From: Lichenibacterium dinghuense
Lineage (GTDB): Bacteria; Pseudomonadota; Alphaproteobacteria; Rhizobiales; Beijerinckiaceae
Direction of reading: 5' to 3'
NCBI RefSeq assembly: GCF_021730615.1
Contig: NZ_JAJLMN010000001.1
Span: forward strand, 2,677,501 to 2,741,500
DNA length: 64,000 nucleotides
Part shown: positions 29,648 through 38,789 of the stretch, piece after piece
How the letters are laid out: the number at the start of each line of letters is the position of its first letter
How positions within the stretch are numbered: position 1 is the first letter of the stretch
Made by a program: the position numbers and the translations under genes
The notes under the pieces: generated by a model
Told to the model about the DNA's origin: nothing
Databases searched by the model: none
Seen by the model: only the letters and a program-made list of their open reading frames with translations

Positions 29648-30271
29648 ATGGACGAGGTGCCCGCCGAGCGGGACGGGACGGAGCGGAGCGGGGCCGAGCG
29701 GATCGCGCGGCTGCCGAGCCTGTCGGCCGCGGTCCGCATCGCCCGCGCCGAGGTGGCGGACCGCGCGCAGGCGCTCGGCGACCTGCGCGACGCCGAGCTC
29801 GCCCGGCTCGAACTCTTGCGCGAGATGCTGGAGCCCGTGCTGGCCCAGGTGCCGCCCGAGGTCGACCTGTTCGACGCGGGCCTCGTGCCGGGCGAGCACC
29901 CCCGCCTGTTCATCGACATGGTGTGCTTCGTCGAGATGGCGCGCGACCGGCGCAGCTACCGCCTGATCCAGGACCGGCGCCACGCCCGCACCGTGCTGCA
30001 CGAGGGCGAGGGGGCCTCCGCCGCCGTGGCGGCCGTGACGGCCTACATCGCCCGGCGGCTCGTCGAGCGCGAGCAGCTCCTGGCCTCCATGGGCCGCGCC
30101 GCGACGGTCGCCCCGCCGCCCGCGGCCCCGAAGGGCCCCGAGCCGGGCCGCCGGGGGCGCGCCCTGCTGCGGGCGGCGCGCCTCGCCGTCGACGGGCTCG
30201 GCGTGGCGACGCTGGGCGGGCTGGTCTGGCTCGGCCTCCACTTCGCCCACGGGCGGTTGCCGAACTGGTGA
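29648..30271 (+). CDS. Tail-anchored membrane protein of unknown function
   Basis: A 207-residue protein with a long cytoplasmic helical domain (VRIARAEVADRAQALGDLRD, LELLREMLEPVLAQVP; then DLFDAGLVPGEHPRLFIDMV and FVEMARDRRSYRLIQD) and one C-terminal membrane segment near residues 180-200 (LGVATLGGLVWLGLHFAHG). The central FIDMVCFVEMARDRR block looks like a conserved core. GGGGAGCC precedes the ATG. Function unknown. Confidence 0.7.
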   Translation: MDEVPAERDGTERSGAERIARLPSLSAAVRIARAEVADRAQALGDLRDAELARLELLREMLEPVLAQVPPEVDLFDAGLVPGEHPRLFIDMVCFVEMARDRRSYRLIQDRRHARTVLHEGEGASAAVAAVTAYIARRLVEREQLLASMGRAATVAPPPAAPKGPEPGRRGRALLRAARLAVDGLGVATLGGLVWLGLHFAHGRLPNW

Positions 30272-30389
30272 GGATCGCCCCACCCCGCGTTTAAAGCCCC
30301 CTTCAGGGTTCGCGTGGCAGCCTCACCCGTCGGGCGGCCAGGGCGCCCCGCCCCCGACGCGGTGCAGCGGCGCGAGGAGGGATGATCGC

Positions 30390-31433
30390 ATGTCGGCAGT
30401 TCCCAGCCGCGCCGCCGACGGCTTCGAGGCCGCCCCGGTCGAGGCCGCGCCGCCGCGGCCCGGAGCGGCCCGCCGCGCGCGGCGCGCCGAGGTCGAGGTG
30501 CGCCCCGAGGCTGCGCTCGACTATCCCGCCACGGCGGCCCTCGCGGCCGAGGGCTTCGGGGCGGAGCCCGGCCGCTTCACCGCCGAGGGCCTGCGCTGGC
30601 TCTACGAGCGCGCCTTCACGGACGGCACCACCGTGCTGGCCGCCCACGCGGAGGGCCGCAAGGTGGGCCACATCGCGCTGGTGCACCAGACGGTTTCGAC
30701 CCCGCGCGGGCCCGAGCGGGCCGTGGCGCTGGTCGACCTGTTCATCCTGAAGGCGTTCCGCTCCAAGGCCGCCATGGCGGCGCTCTACGGGTCGGTGGAG
30801 CGGTTCTGCCGCGACGAGGCCATCCGCTTCATCGTGGCGGTGCCGAACGAGAACGCGGCCGGCGTCAACGTCCGCTACCTGTCGCTCGCCGAGGCGGCGC
30901 GGCTGGAGATCCGCGTGGGCCTGGGCGGCTTCGGCGGGCTCGGCCGCCGCGTCGAGACCCGCCGCGTGGCGGACCTCGGAGCGGAGGAGGGGCGCGCCTG
31001 GCTCGACCGCTACTGCGGCGGCGGGGGCGACGGCCTGCTGTGGACCGGCGCGCGGTTGTGGGAGCGGCTGGGGAAGCCCGGCGCCGGCTACGCGCTCCAC
31101 GCGACCGACGACCTCTTGCTCGTGTCGGCGCCCCGGCGCGACCGCCGCGCCGCCCACACGCTGCTCTGCGCGCTGCTGCCCCGCGCGAACGCCCGTCCGG
31201 GCCGGCGCGAGGTGGCGGCCGTCGTGTCGGCCGCCTGCCGGGCGCACCGCCGGCCGCTCTTCGTCTACGCCGGGGTCAACGCCGCCGTGCCGCTGCCGGG
31301 CGCGCTGCTGCCGGCCCGCTTCCGCCCCTCGCCCATGATCCTGCAGACGCGCGACTTCGCCCAGGAGGCCCCCCGGGACGCGCCGCCGCTGCGGCTGTCC
31401 CGCTTCGAGGTGATCGACTTCGACTTCGCGTGA
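30390..31433 (+). CDS. GNAT-like acyltransferase domain protein
   Basis: A 347-residue cytoplasmic protein with a GNAT-type N-acyltransferase fold. The acetyl-CoA-binding core is around residues 95-155 (GHIALVHQTV, ALVDLFILKAFRSKAAMAAL, then FIVAVPNENAAGVNVRYLSL). A C-terminal half of about 170 residues repeats a similar alpha/beta pattern and may be a second GNAT-like domain. It lies 148 bp upstream of the degenerate ABC-like gene and may be co-transcribed with it. Substrate unknown. Confidence 0.65.
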   Translation: MSAVPSRAADGFEAAPVEAAPPRPGAARRARRAEVEVRPEAALDYPATAALAAEGFGAEPGRFTAEGLRWLYERAFTDGTTVLAAHAEGRKVGHIALVHQTVSTPRGPERAVALVDLFILKAFRSKAAMAALYGSVERFCRDEAIRFIVAVPNENAAGVNVRYLSLAEAARLEIRVGLGGFGGLGRRVETRRVADLGAEEGRAWLDRYCGGGGDGLLWTGARLWERLGKPGAGYALHATDDLLLVSAPRRDRRAAHTLLCALLPRANARPGRREVAAVVSAACRAHRRPLFVYAGVNAAVPLPGALLPARFRPSPMILQTRDFAQEAPRDAPPLRLSRFEVIDFDFA

Positions 31434-31581
31434 GGCCGCGCGCGGCGGCCGGCTCCCGCGTTGCGCCCTCGCCGCGCCCCTTGCCCTCATCGCGGGTTGC
31501 GCCGATGATGGGAGGTCGGCCGGTCCCCCGGTCACCACCCATTCCCCGGCCGTGCGCGGCCGGGCCGGAGCGATCCAAGGC

Positions 31582-34284
31582 ATGGAGTCGAGCCTCTTCC
31601 GCTACATCTGGAACGAGACCCGGCGTGAGCAGATCTGGATCCTGTTCATCATCCTGGCCTCGATGCCGTTCTCGTTCTGGCTGCTCGATCTCCCGAAATA
31701 CATCGTCAACGGCCCGATCCAGGCCAAGGGCTTCGAGCATCCCGGCGACACCCAGCACTATTTCCAGATCCGCATCCCCGTCCCCCTTTCGGTGAAGCAG
31801 GAAGGCTTCCTCGAGGTGCTGCACGGCTTCGACCTCGACCGGGTGTCGTCGCTGGTGATGCTGTCCGCCGCCTTCCTGGCGCTGGTGGTGATCAACGGCC
31901 TCTTCAAATACTACATCAACTTCTACAAGGGACGGCTCGGCGAGCGCATGCTCGGCCAGTTCCGCTACGAGCTGATGGACCGGGTGCTGCGCTTCCCCAT
32001 GAGCGAGTTCCGCCGGGTGAAGGGCGCCGAGGTCGCCACCATGATCCGCGACGAGGTGGAGCCGCTCGGCGGCTTCATCGGCGACGCCATCGTGCAGCCG
32101 GTGTTCCTGGCGGGCCAGATCCTCACCGCCATCGTGTTCATCCTGGTGCAGAACCCGTATCTCGGGCTGATCGCGCTCGTGCTGCTGGCCGTGCAGGGGA
32201 TCGTGATCCCGAAGCTCCGGCGCCGCCAGCTCGTGCTCGGCCGCCAGCGCCAGCTCGAATCCCGCGCGCTGGCCGGCGCGGTCGGCGAGATCGTCGACGG
32301 CGTCGCCGCCATCCACACCAACGACGCGTCCGACTACGCCCGCGCCGACCTCGCGTCCCGCCTCGTCAAGATCTTCGGCATCCGCTTCGAGCTCTACCAG
32401 CGCAAGTTCTTCGTCAAGTTCCTGAACAACCTGCTCGCGCAGGTGACGCCCTTCCTGTTCTACATGGTGGGCGGCTTCTTCGCCATCATGGGCACGCTGA
32501 ACATCGGCCAGCTCGTCGCCGTCATCTCGGCCTACAAGGACCTGCCGTCGCCGGTGAAGGACCTGATCGATTGGGACCAGCAGCGGCTCGACGTCGAGGT
32601 CAAGTACGAGCAGATCATCGAGCAGTTCTCCGTCGACACGGCCGTGGAGCTGCTGCCGCCGCCCGACCACGACGGGCCCGTGCCGCACATCGCGGGCGAG
32701 CTGGCGCTGTCCAACGTGTCCGTGATCGACGGCAACGGGGTGCGCCTGCTCGACAACCTGTCGTTCCGCATGGGGGTGGGCGACGCCGTGGCGCTCGAAG
32801 GCGGCTCGACCAGCGGCGCCGAGACGCTCGTGGGCGTGCTGGCGCGGCTCGACGCGGTGGAGGGAGGCCGCGTCACGCTGGGCGACGCCGACCTGAAGGA
32901 CGTGCCCCTCGCCGTCACCGGGCGGCGCACCTCCTTCGCGGGGGTGGACACCTTCTTTCCGCAGGGCACCATCGAGGACGCGATGCTGTTCGGCATCCGC
33001 CACACGAGCCGCCCGCCGGACCCGCCCGGCCGCTACGACGTGATCAAGTCGCGCGGCAACAACCTCGACGTCCGCGCCGACTGGGTCGACTACGCGGCCG
33101 CGGACGCGTCCGGCCCCGACGACCTCGGCGAGCGCATGCACGACGCCATGGTGACGGTGGACCTCGAGCACGACGTGCTGGCCTTCGGGCTGAACCGCCG
33201 CATCCCCGACATCTGGGACGAGGCGGCGGAGCGCTTCGTGGAAGCCCGCACCATCCTCCGCGAGAAGCTGGACGGCGGGGGCATGACGGGGCTCGTCGAG
33301 CCCTTCGACCCCGAGCACTACAATTCGCAGTCCACGATCGCCGAGAACCTGATCTTCGGCACGCCGCTCGACGACACCTACAGCCTGCGCCAGCTCGGCT
33401 CGAACCGGACGGTGCGCAAGGTCCTGGCCGAGCACCGGCTCGACGCCGCGCTGTTCGGCATGGGCCGGGACATCGCCTCGACCATCCTGGAGGTCTTCGA
33501 GGGGCTCGACGCCGACAGCCCGCTGTTCGACCAGCTGAGCCTGATGACGCCGGAGCAGTTCCCCGACTATCAGGCGGCGCTGAAGCGCGTCGGCTCGCGC
33601 CCCTTCGCCGAGGCGGCCTCGGGCGACCAGGCCGTGTTCCTTGACCTCGCCTTCGGCTACATCGAGCCGCGCGACCGCCTGGGCCTGCTGACCCCCGAGC
33701 TGGAAAGCGGCCTCCTCGACGCCCGCCACGCCTTCCACGACGCCCTGGGCGAGGACCAGGCCGCCATCGCGTTCTACCACCCGGACCACTACAACGAGGC
33801 CGCCAGCATCAAGGACAACGTGCTGATGGGGCGCGTGGCCTACGGGATCGCCGAGGCGGAGTCGCGCGTCATGGCGGCGGTGCGCGCCACGGTCGACGAG
33901 CTCGGGCTCCGGCCGGTCGTGTTCCACACGGGGCTCGGCTTCAACGTCGGCTCGGGCGGCAAGCGGCTCAGCGGCGCGCAGCGCCAGAAGCTTGCCATGG
34001 CGCGCGCCCTGCTGCGCCGGCCGGACCTGCTGCTCGTGCATCGCGGGCTGATGCAGCTCGACCCCGGCAGCCAGGACGCCATCGTGGAGCGCATCGTGGC
34101 CGAAAGCCGCGGCGCCGGCGGCCGGCCCGGCTTCGGGGTGCTGTGGAACCTGGAGAGCGACGCGCTGGCGCGCCACTTCGACCGCGTCGTGAGGATGGAG
34201 AACGGCCGCGTGGTCGACGACTCCGCCGCGGGGGACGGCCGGCACCGGGAACACGAGCGAGAGCCGATGCGCGCGTCCGCGTGA
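31582..34284 (+). CDS. Degenerate ABC-transporter-like membrane protein
   Basis: A 900-residue protein. Residues 1-340 form an ABC exporter-type membrane domain (MESSLFRYIWNETRREQIW, then GQFRYELMDRVLRFPMSEFR). The nucleotide-binding region is unusual. The Walker A position reads GGSTSGAET (407-415), lacking the catalytic Lys; the signature LSGAQ (796-800) is kept; the Walker B position reads LLLVHRG (816-822), lacking Asp-Glu. Nearly 390 residues separate Walker A from the signature, against roughly 100-110 normally, and they contain internal repeats: [FY]-x-P-x-HYN at 575-581 and 732-738, each followed after four residues by a T/S-I-x-[ED]-N Q-loop-like motif (TIAENLIFG, SIKDNVLMG; a related TIEDAMLFG at 463). 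ATP hydrolysis is doubtful. A cyclic-nucleotide-binding protein follows 38 bp downstream. Confidence 0.85.
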   Translation: MESSLFRYIWNETRREQIWILFIILASMPFSFWLLDLPKYIVNGPIQAKGFEHPGDTQHYFQIRIPVPLSVKQEGFLEVLHGFDLDRVSSLVMLSAAFLALVVINGLFKYYINFYKGRLGERMLGQFRYELMDRVLRFPMSEFRRVKGAEVATMIRDEVEPLGGFIGDAIVQPVFLAGQILTAIVFILVQNPYLGLIALVLLAVQGIVIPKLRRRQLVLGRQRQLESRALAGAVGEIVDGVAAIHTNDASDYARADLASRLVKIFGIRFELYQRKFFVKFLNNLLAQVTPFLFYMVGGFFAIMGTLNIGQLVAVISAYKDLPSPVKDLIDWDQQRLDVEVKYEQIIEQFSVDTAVELLPPPDHDGPVPHIAGELALSNVSVIDGNGVRLLDNLSFRMGVGDAVALEGGSTSGAETLVGVLARLDAVEGGRVTLGDADLKDVPLAVTGRRTSFAGVDTFFPQGTIEDAMLFGIRHTSRPPDPPGRYDVIKSRGNNLDVRADWVDYAAADASGPDDLGERMHDAMVTVDLEHDVLAFGLNRRIPDIWDEAAERFVEARTILREKLDGGGMTGLVEPFDPEHYNSQSTIAENLIFGTPLDDTYSLRQLGSNRTVRKVLAEHRLDAALFGMGRDIASTILEVFEGLDADSPLFDQLSLMTPEQFPDYQAALKRVGSRPFAEAASGDQAVFLDLAFGYIEPRDRLGLLTPELESGLLDARHAFHDALGEDQAAIAFYHPDHYNEAASIKDNVLMGRVAYGIAEAESRVMAAVRATVDELGLRPVVFHTGLGFNVGSGGKRLSGAQRQKLAMARALLRRPDLLLVHRGLMQLDPGSQDAIVERIVAESRGAGGRPGFGVLWNLESDALARHFDRVVRMENGRVVDDSAAGDGRHREHEREPMRASA

Positions 34285-34322
34285 CGGGCGGCGTGATCGG
34301 GACGGGATGGGGGGAGGGGACC

Positions 34323-34787
34323 GTGAGCCTGCTGAAGGAAGACGTCGAGGTGCTGCGGGAGGTGCCGATCTTCGCCTCCGTGGACCCTTCCAAGCTGAAG
34401 CTGCTGGCCTTCGCGTCGCAGCGGCTGAAGTTCGACGGCGGGCAGGTGCTCTGCGTCGAGGGCGAGCTCGGCGACCGCGCCTTCGTGATCGTGAAGGGCT
34501 CCGCCGACGTCTTCGTCCGCGCCGGCGACACGGAGGTGAAGGTGGCGACCGTGGGGCGCAACGACTTCATCGGCGACATGGCGATCCTGTGCGACCGGCC
34601 CCGCTCCGCCACGGTCAAGGCCTCGAGTTCCTGCGAGACCCTCGTGATCGGCAAGACCCAGCTCATGGGCCTGCTGAAGAGCTTCCCGGACATGGGCATC
34701 GCCATGATGCGCGTGCTGGCCTTCCGCCTGGAGCGCACCAACAAGGCGCTGGCCCAGGCCGAGCTCGACAGGTTCCACGCGCATTGA
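34323..34787 (+). CDS. Cyclic-nucleotide-binding domain protein
   Basis: A 154-residue single-domain protein of the CRP/PKA cNMP-binding fold without a DNA-binding domain. The beta-barrel runs from IFASVDPSKLKLLAFASQRL to the phosphate-binding cassette-like GDMAILCDRPRSATVKA near residues 80-96, which keeps the Arg that contacts the phosphate. A long C-terminal helix (RVLAFRLERTNKALAQAELD) follows. The GTG at 34323 has GGGAGGGG upstream. It is very probably co-transcribed with the degenerate ABC-like gene and may be its regulatory partner. Which nucleotide binds is unknown. Confidence 0.87.
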   Translation: MSLLKEDVEVLREVPIFASVDPSKLKLLAFASQRLKFDGGQVLCVEGELGDRAFVIVKGSADVFVRAGDTEVKVATVGRNDFIGDMAILCDRPRSATVKASSSCETLVIGKTQLMGLLKSFPDMGIAMMRVLAFRLERTNKALAQAELDRFHAH

Positions 34788-34966
34788 GGGCGAAGGGCGG
34801 GCCCGCCGCCCCGGGTCCGCTCGGGCCGCGAAGCGGGTCGTCGACACCATCCTGTCGAGGGGACCGTCAAGCAGCCGTCCTCCGCACACGCGACAAGCTC
34901 CAGTTCGGCCAAGGCCTCGACGTGGGGGATTGCCCCTGTTTCGATACTGCTGGCGAATGGGCGAGC

Positions 34967-35997
34967 TCAAGAGGGGGCCGTCACGAGGCGATTGAATGGG
35001 GATTTCCGGGTCTGTGCGGGCTTGTGGTCTGCGATCCAATCAGTGATCCGGCCGAGGTTGATCGCAGCCGCCGTGAGAACCTGCTGAAGGTTGGTCTTGG
35101 CCGCGCCCATATAGCGGCTGCGCCGTAGGCCGTTGGCGCGTACGGCCTTCGACAGCGTGCCTTCGATGCCGGCTCGGCGCTTTCGTTCCGCGATGAAGGC
35201 CGGATCCTTGGCCGCGGTCCGGGCCGCGACGAGGGTTTCGTGCTCTTCCCGACGGCGCGGGGCGAGGACGCGCCGGTTCGAGCGCGTGCACCGAGCCTTG
35301 AGTGGGCAGGCCTTGCAGTGCGTCAGGGAGAACCGGATGCGGACGTCGTCATGGCCGCAGTTGGTGTCCGGGATCCAGCTTTCGCTCGTCTGGCCCGCCG
35401 GACAAGTGGCGATCTGCCGGTCCCAGTCGAGATCGAACTGCGCGATGGCGAAGGCCCCCTCGGTGCGCGCCTGCCATTGATTGTGAGCCGGGGTGGGCCG
35501 ACGAGCGTGACGCCATGATCGCGGGCGCTGGCCACGAGGGCGTCGGCATCTATGTATCCGGCGTCCACGAGGTGGCGCTCCGGCTGGAGGCCTTTGTGCT
35601 TGAGCGCCGCGTGCACGTCGGCCAGGACGGCCCTGTCCACCACCGGCGCCGCCGTGGTTTCAACGTGGGTGATCAGGTTGGGTTGTCCGATCTCGCAAGT
35701 TTCCGTGAGGTGAACTTTGTAGCCGATCCACGACGTCTGGCACTTCTTGGCATAGTGGACGTCGAGATCATAGGGCGACGCCACCATCATGGCCGATGGC
35801 GGATAGCCTTCCACTTCGGTGCGCCAGCGCAGGGCTTGAGAATTGACGGGTTCGGATGGGCCGACATTGTCGTCCAGCCGACAGAGATTCTGCACCGAGA
35901 CACGGCGCAGAGTCTCGACAGCTGGCACTTTGCGGAGCCACGCCGGAACCTCTGCACCGGTCACGGCGCTCAGCGCCGATGAGGAGTCAACTTTCAA
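34967..35997 (-). mobile_element. IS1182-family transposase, truncated and frameshifted
   Basis: A transposase pseudogene. The first frame (35997 to about 35490) starts inside the family sequence at VPAWLRKVPAVETLRR and continues with SPYDLDVHYAKKCQTSWIGY, KVHLTETCE and HLVDAGYIDADAL. A frameshift near 35480-35495 then moves the reading to another frame, giving CPLKARCTRSNRRVLAPR, GIEGTLSKAVRANGLRRSRY and the C-terminus to the stop at 34967. The 5' third of the gene is missing, and terminal repeats were not identified. It marks a site of past insertion next to the imported-looking hydrolase gene. Confidence 0.85.
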
Positions 35998-36054
35998 CGC
36001 CGATTGACATTCGATATTGAGGAAGCGGTGATCTTACGGACGTGAAGGTCTTGG

Positions 36055-37428
36055 ATGACGGATGAGTGCACGCACTTTCGAGGCGAAGTTGCCGGAGCGG
36101 TCAAGCACACGTTCAGCGGCTATCAGATCGATGTGAAGCATGGATCGACCGCGCGACTGATCGTCAGCCTCGCCGGGATCGGCGTGCCGCAGGCCGATCG
36201 ACCGGGACGGCCGTCGATGGCGCTCGAGTGGAACGGAACCTTCACACGGCTCGGATTGCACGATCACGTGATCTTCCTGCGTGACCTGAACCGCTCCTGG
36301 TTCAACGACGAGACCGGGTGGAGTGACGTCGTCGCCTTCATCGAAGGCTATTGCGCCGAACACGAGATCACCGAGCGCATCGGCCTCGGCCTCAGCATGG
36401 GCGGCTCGGGGCTTCTCGTCCTCGACCACGACCTGAAATTCGATCACGCCATCGTCATGGGCCCCCAAGTGCTTTTGGGGAACGAGGCCTGCTCCTTCGA
36501 TCACCGGTTTGACGATCTCTGGGCCAAGGTCGAAACCTTCCGCTATCCCGACCTCAGCCTGACGATGAGAGCGGACGGACATGTCCACGTTCTCTGCCCC
36601 ATCGACATCCCCGAGGACGTCCGTCATGTCCGCGCTTTGGTGGCTCGCAGGGCCGACCTCAGGGTCTCGTTCGTCCACGGCGATCACAATATCGGGGCCG
36701 AGATGGGGCGCCGCGCCGCGCTCGATCGCTTCGTCAAGGCGCTACTCGACCGGGACGACGATGTGTTGAGGAGAACCGGCGTGTTTGATGCCGATCGCCG
36801 CGTGTTCGAGCTCGTCGAGCGCGCGATGACCGAGGGTCTCTCGCCCCGGCTCGCTGTCGACACGGCCGCGGTCTATCAGACCAGTCCGAGCAACGTGCCG
36901 GAATTTCTGGCCTCGATGCTCATGGACGAGGGCACGCGGCCGGCGTCTCTCAACGCCGTCGCCGTCGCCGTGGACGGGGCCGATGCGCCGGTCGCCGTCG
37001 TCCATGCCGCGCAGATCATCCCGCCTGCCACATTTCCGCAGCTGGCGCGATATGGCTGGTTCGGCCTCGAAAGCGGAAGCTTCGTCTGGTCTGAGGGTAT
37101 CTACCACATCCTGCGTCTGCACATCATGGACTTTGCCGATCGTCCCGAGACGCAGGTTGTTTTGACCGTATGTCCCCTGCTCGGCGAAGCCCACCGCCGG
37201 CAGCTCCTGTCTGTCGCGATCGACGGTGAGCACGTCGTCGACACAGCATTCTCCTACGAGGCGGGCGACGTCGGCCGGCCCGTCGAGGTCAGATTGCCGA
37301 TCAAACGCGCGACACCGGAGATCTTGCTCACGACGCCGCTCTGCGTTAGCCCCTCCTCTATGGGCCTGAATGAGGACCGTCGCCTGCTAGCGTTACAATT
37401 GTTGGGTGTCAGGCTCCTGCCGTTCTAG
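36055..37428 (+). CDS. Alpha/beta-hydrolase-like protein with C-terminal jelly-roll domain
   Basis: A 457-residue protein. The N-terminal half looks like an alpha/beta hydrolase: a nucleophile elbow GLSMGGSG near residue 112, HDHVIFLRDLNRSWF near 75, and an HGDHN loop near 205 that could hold the catalytic His. The C-terminal 130 residues (GWFGLESGSFVWSEGIYHIL ... SPSSMGLNEDRRLLALQLLG) resemble the carbohydrate-linked DUF7024-type beta-sandwich of cell-surface glycan proteins. Codons ending in A or T are commoner than in neighbours. It sits between an IS1182 and an IS4 remnant, which suggests horizontal gain. A role in polysaccharide modification is inferred only. Confidence 0.6.
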   Translation: MTDECTHFRGEVAGAVKHTFSGYQIDVKHGSTARLIVSLAGIGVPQADRPGRPSMALEWNGTFTRLGLHDHVIFLRDLNRSWFNDETGWSDVVAFIEGYCAEHEITERIGLGLSMGGSGLLVLDHDLKFDHAIVMGPQVLLGNEACSFDHRFDDLWAKVETFRYPDLSLTMRADGHVHVLCPIDIPEDVRHVRALVARRADLRVSFVHGDHNIGAEMGRRAALDRFVKALLDRDDDVLRRTGVFDADRRVFELVERAMTEGLSPRLAVDTAAVYQTSPSNVPEFLASMLMDEGTRPASLNAVAVAVDGADAPVAVVHAAQIIPPATFPQLARYGWFGLESGSFVWSEGIYHILRLHIMDFADRPETQVVLTVCPLLGEAHRRQLLSVAIDGEHVVDTAFSYEAGDVGRPVEVRLPIKRATPEILLTTPLCVSPSSMGLNEDRRLLALQLLGVRLLPF

Positions 37429-37498
37429 TTATACTGCGTCATGAACGTATCAATGCGGTGAAGGCGGCCTTGCGGGAGGCGTGTCGCGCGGCTGAGAT

Positions 37499-37526
37499 CT
37501 GACCTTATTGACGTCCATAAGGTCAG
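37499..37526. terminator. Perfect hairpin after hydrolase gene
   Basis: A perfect 10-bp inverted repeat (CTGACCTTAT / ATAAGGTCAG) with an 8-base loop, 71 bp past the hydrolase stop and five bases before the IS4 fragment. It may be a terminator or an end of the insertion sequence. Confidence 0.5.
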
Positions 37527-37530
37527 AGCC

Positions 37531-38013
37531 TCAGAGCCACCCCTTCCAAGGTGCCAGCTCTGCCTTTGCCATGACGCGGGCTGTGGCGACGTGAGCGCGG
37601 GCTGTTTTGCCGTCGACGTAGACCTTCGGCGCGTTGCGCTTGGGGGCCCGCTTGGCGGTGGCCACGCGCCTGGGGTCGATGCGTCGGCCTAGTTGCAGCA
37701 GGCGCTCGACGAGACCCGTCAGGCCGCCCTCGACCGGGCCGGGCCAGTATTCGGGCGGCACGGCGATCTGCAGGCCGTCGAAGCCGCTGCGGATGTGCAC
37801 CGCGAGGTGGAACAGCGACACGGGCGGGGCTGGCGCATGCGCCCGCTCCACGCAGCGCGCCACAAGGGCGAGCACGTTGTGGGCCAAAAGCGCGGCCGCG
37901 AAGGCCAGGCAGGCCGCGCGCGGCTGGCCGAGGCTCGCGATCTCGCTGTGCAGCACGCGCTCCAGTCGCCCGAACAGCCCTTCGATGCTCCAGCGATGCT
38001 CACTCTGCGCGGA
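37531..38013 (-). mobile_element. IS4-family transposase, C-terminal fragment
   Basis: The frame encodes the end of an IS4-type transposase: EHRWSIEGLFGRLERVLHSE, ASLGQPRAACLAFAAALLAH, NVLALVARCVERAHAP and the tail YVDGKTARAHVATARVMA. The catalytic N-terminal part is absent; an in-frame stop lies immediately upstream at 38014-38016, preceded by unrelated or shifted sequence. It is a non-functional remnant. Confidence 0.8.
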
Positions 38014-38169
38014 TCATGCGGCCAGAACCATGCGGCGCTGGAGCAGATCGAGGCCCGCTCGCCCGCAGCTCTGGGGCTCGATGAGCTTGAGGCCGTCGAT
38101 GTGGCCGCTGCTCCGGCTTCGGTCAGGGCGGCTCGGATCAGGGTGCCATCGCCGTCCGCCCGATCAGCG

Positions 38170-38358
38170 CAGCGTCCAGCCCTCCGTTTCGGGGACGAGG
38201 AGGGGGCGACCAGGGCGAAGGCGAAGGACGCCAGGGTGATCCCAAGCCCGGCCGGAGCCCGCCGGAGCCCGAGGCGAGCTGGCCGATGATGCTGGGGGCG
38301 AGGAAGCCGCCCACGCGCGCCCCGTCGTCGATCAGCCCCATGATGAAGCCGCGCGACC
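38170..38358 (-). pseudogene. MFS transporter C-terminal shard
   Basis: On the minus strand, GFIMGLIDDGARVGGFLAPS continues to IIGQLASG. A frameshift then leads to GLGITLASFAFALVAP and KRRAGR, the last two membrane helices and tail of an ACS-type major facilitator. It is broken and abuts an opposite-strand shard of the same kind of gene. Confidence 0.65.
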
Positions 38359-38766
38359 CTCTCCACCCACTGGTCCCCGGGCGCGTGGCGGGCGCGGGCC
38401 ACCTCGGCCTTCCTGGTGGTCGGCATCCCGGTCGCCGACATGCTGGGCTCGCCCCTGTCCGGCTGGCTCCTGATCTTCGACGGGGCGCTGGGCCTCCATG
38501 GCTGGCCGTGGCTGTCCCTCATCGAGGGCCTGCCGGCCGTGCTGCTGGGCGTGGCGTGCCTGCTCATCCTGTCGGACGGGCCGAGGGATGCCGCCTGGCT
38601 GTCGGCGGGCGAGCGGGCCTGGCCGGCGGACCGGATCGCGGCCGAGCAGGAGCGATGGGCGGCGCGCCACGACGCCAAGCTGCGCTATGCCTTCTCGGGC
38701 CGGACGCTCGCCTTCGCGGCCGTGAATCGAATCTCTGTTCGATCGATTCGACTGCTCGAGCGCTGA
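38349..38766 (+). pseudogene. MFS transporter internal shard
   Basis: On the plus strand, ATLSTHWSPGAWRARATSAF, LVVGIPVADMLGSPLSGWLL, then HGWPWLSLIEGLPAVLLGVA and ERAWPADRIAAEQERW match the helix 4-6 and loop region of an ACS-family (anion:cation symporter) major facilitator. The homology stops after RTLAFAAV near 38722, where unrelated sequence with a GAATCGA...TCGATTC inverted repeat begins. No intact gene remains. Confidence 0.7.
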
Positions 38767-38789
38767 CGTATGACGCGAAATCCCCCGCT

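Noticed and set aside
31276-34254. A 992-codon open frame on the minus strand opposite the ABC-like gene
   Set aside because: Composition is His/Val/Gln-biased as expected for a shadow frame, with no motifs. The plus-strand protein has clear membrane and ABC features.
38016-38160. Upstream part of the IS4 transposase on the minus strand
   Set aside because: The frame encodes GLKLIEPQSC...LLQRRMVLAA and then a stop. I could not match it to the transposase family, so it was left out of the element.
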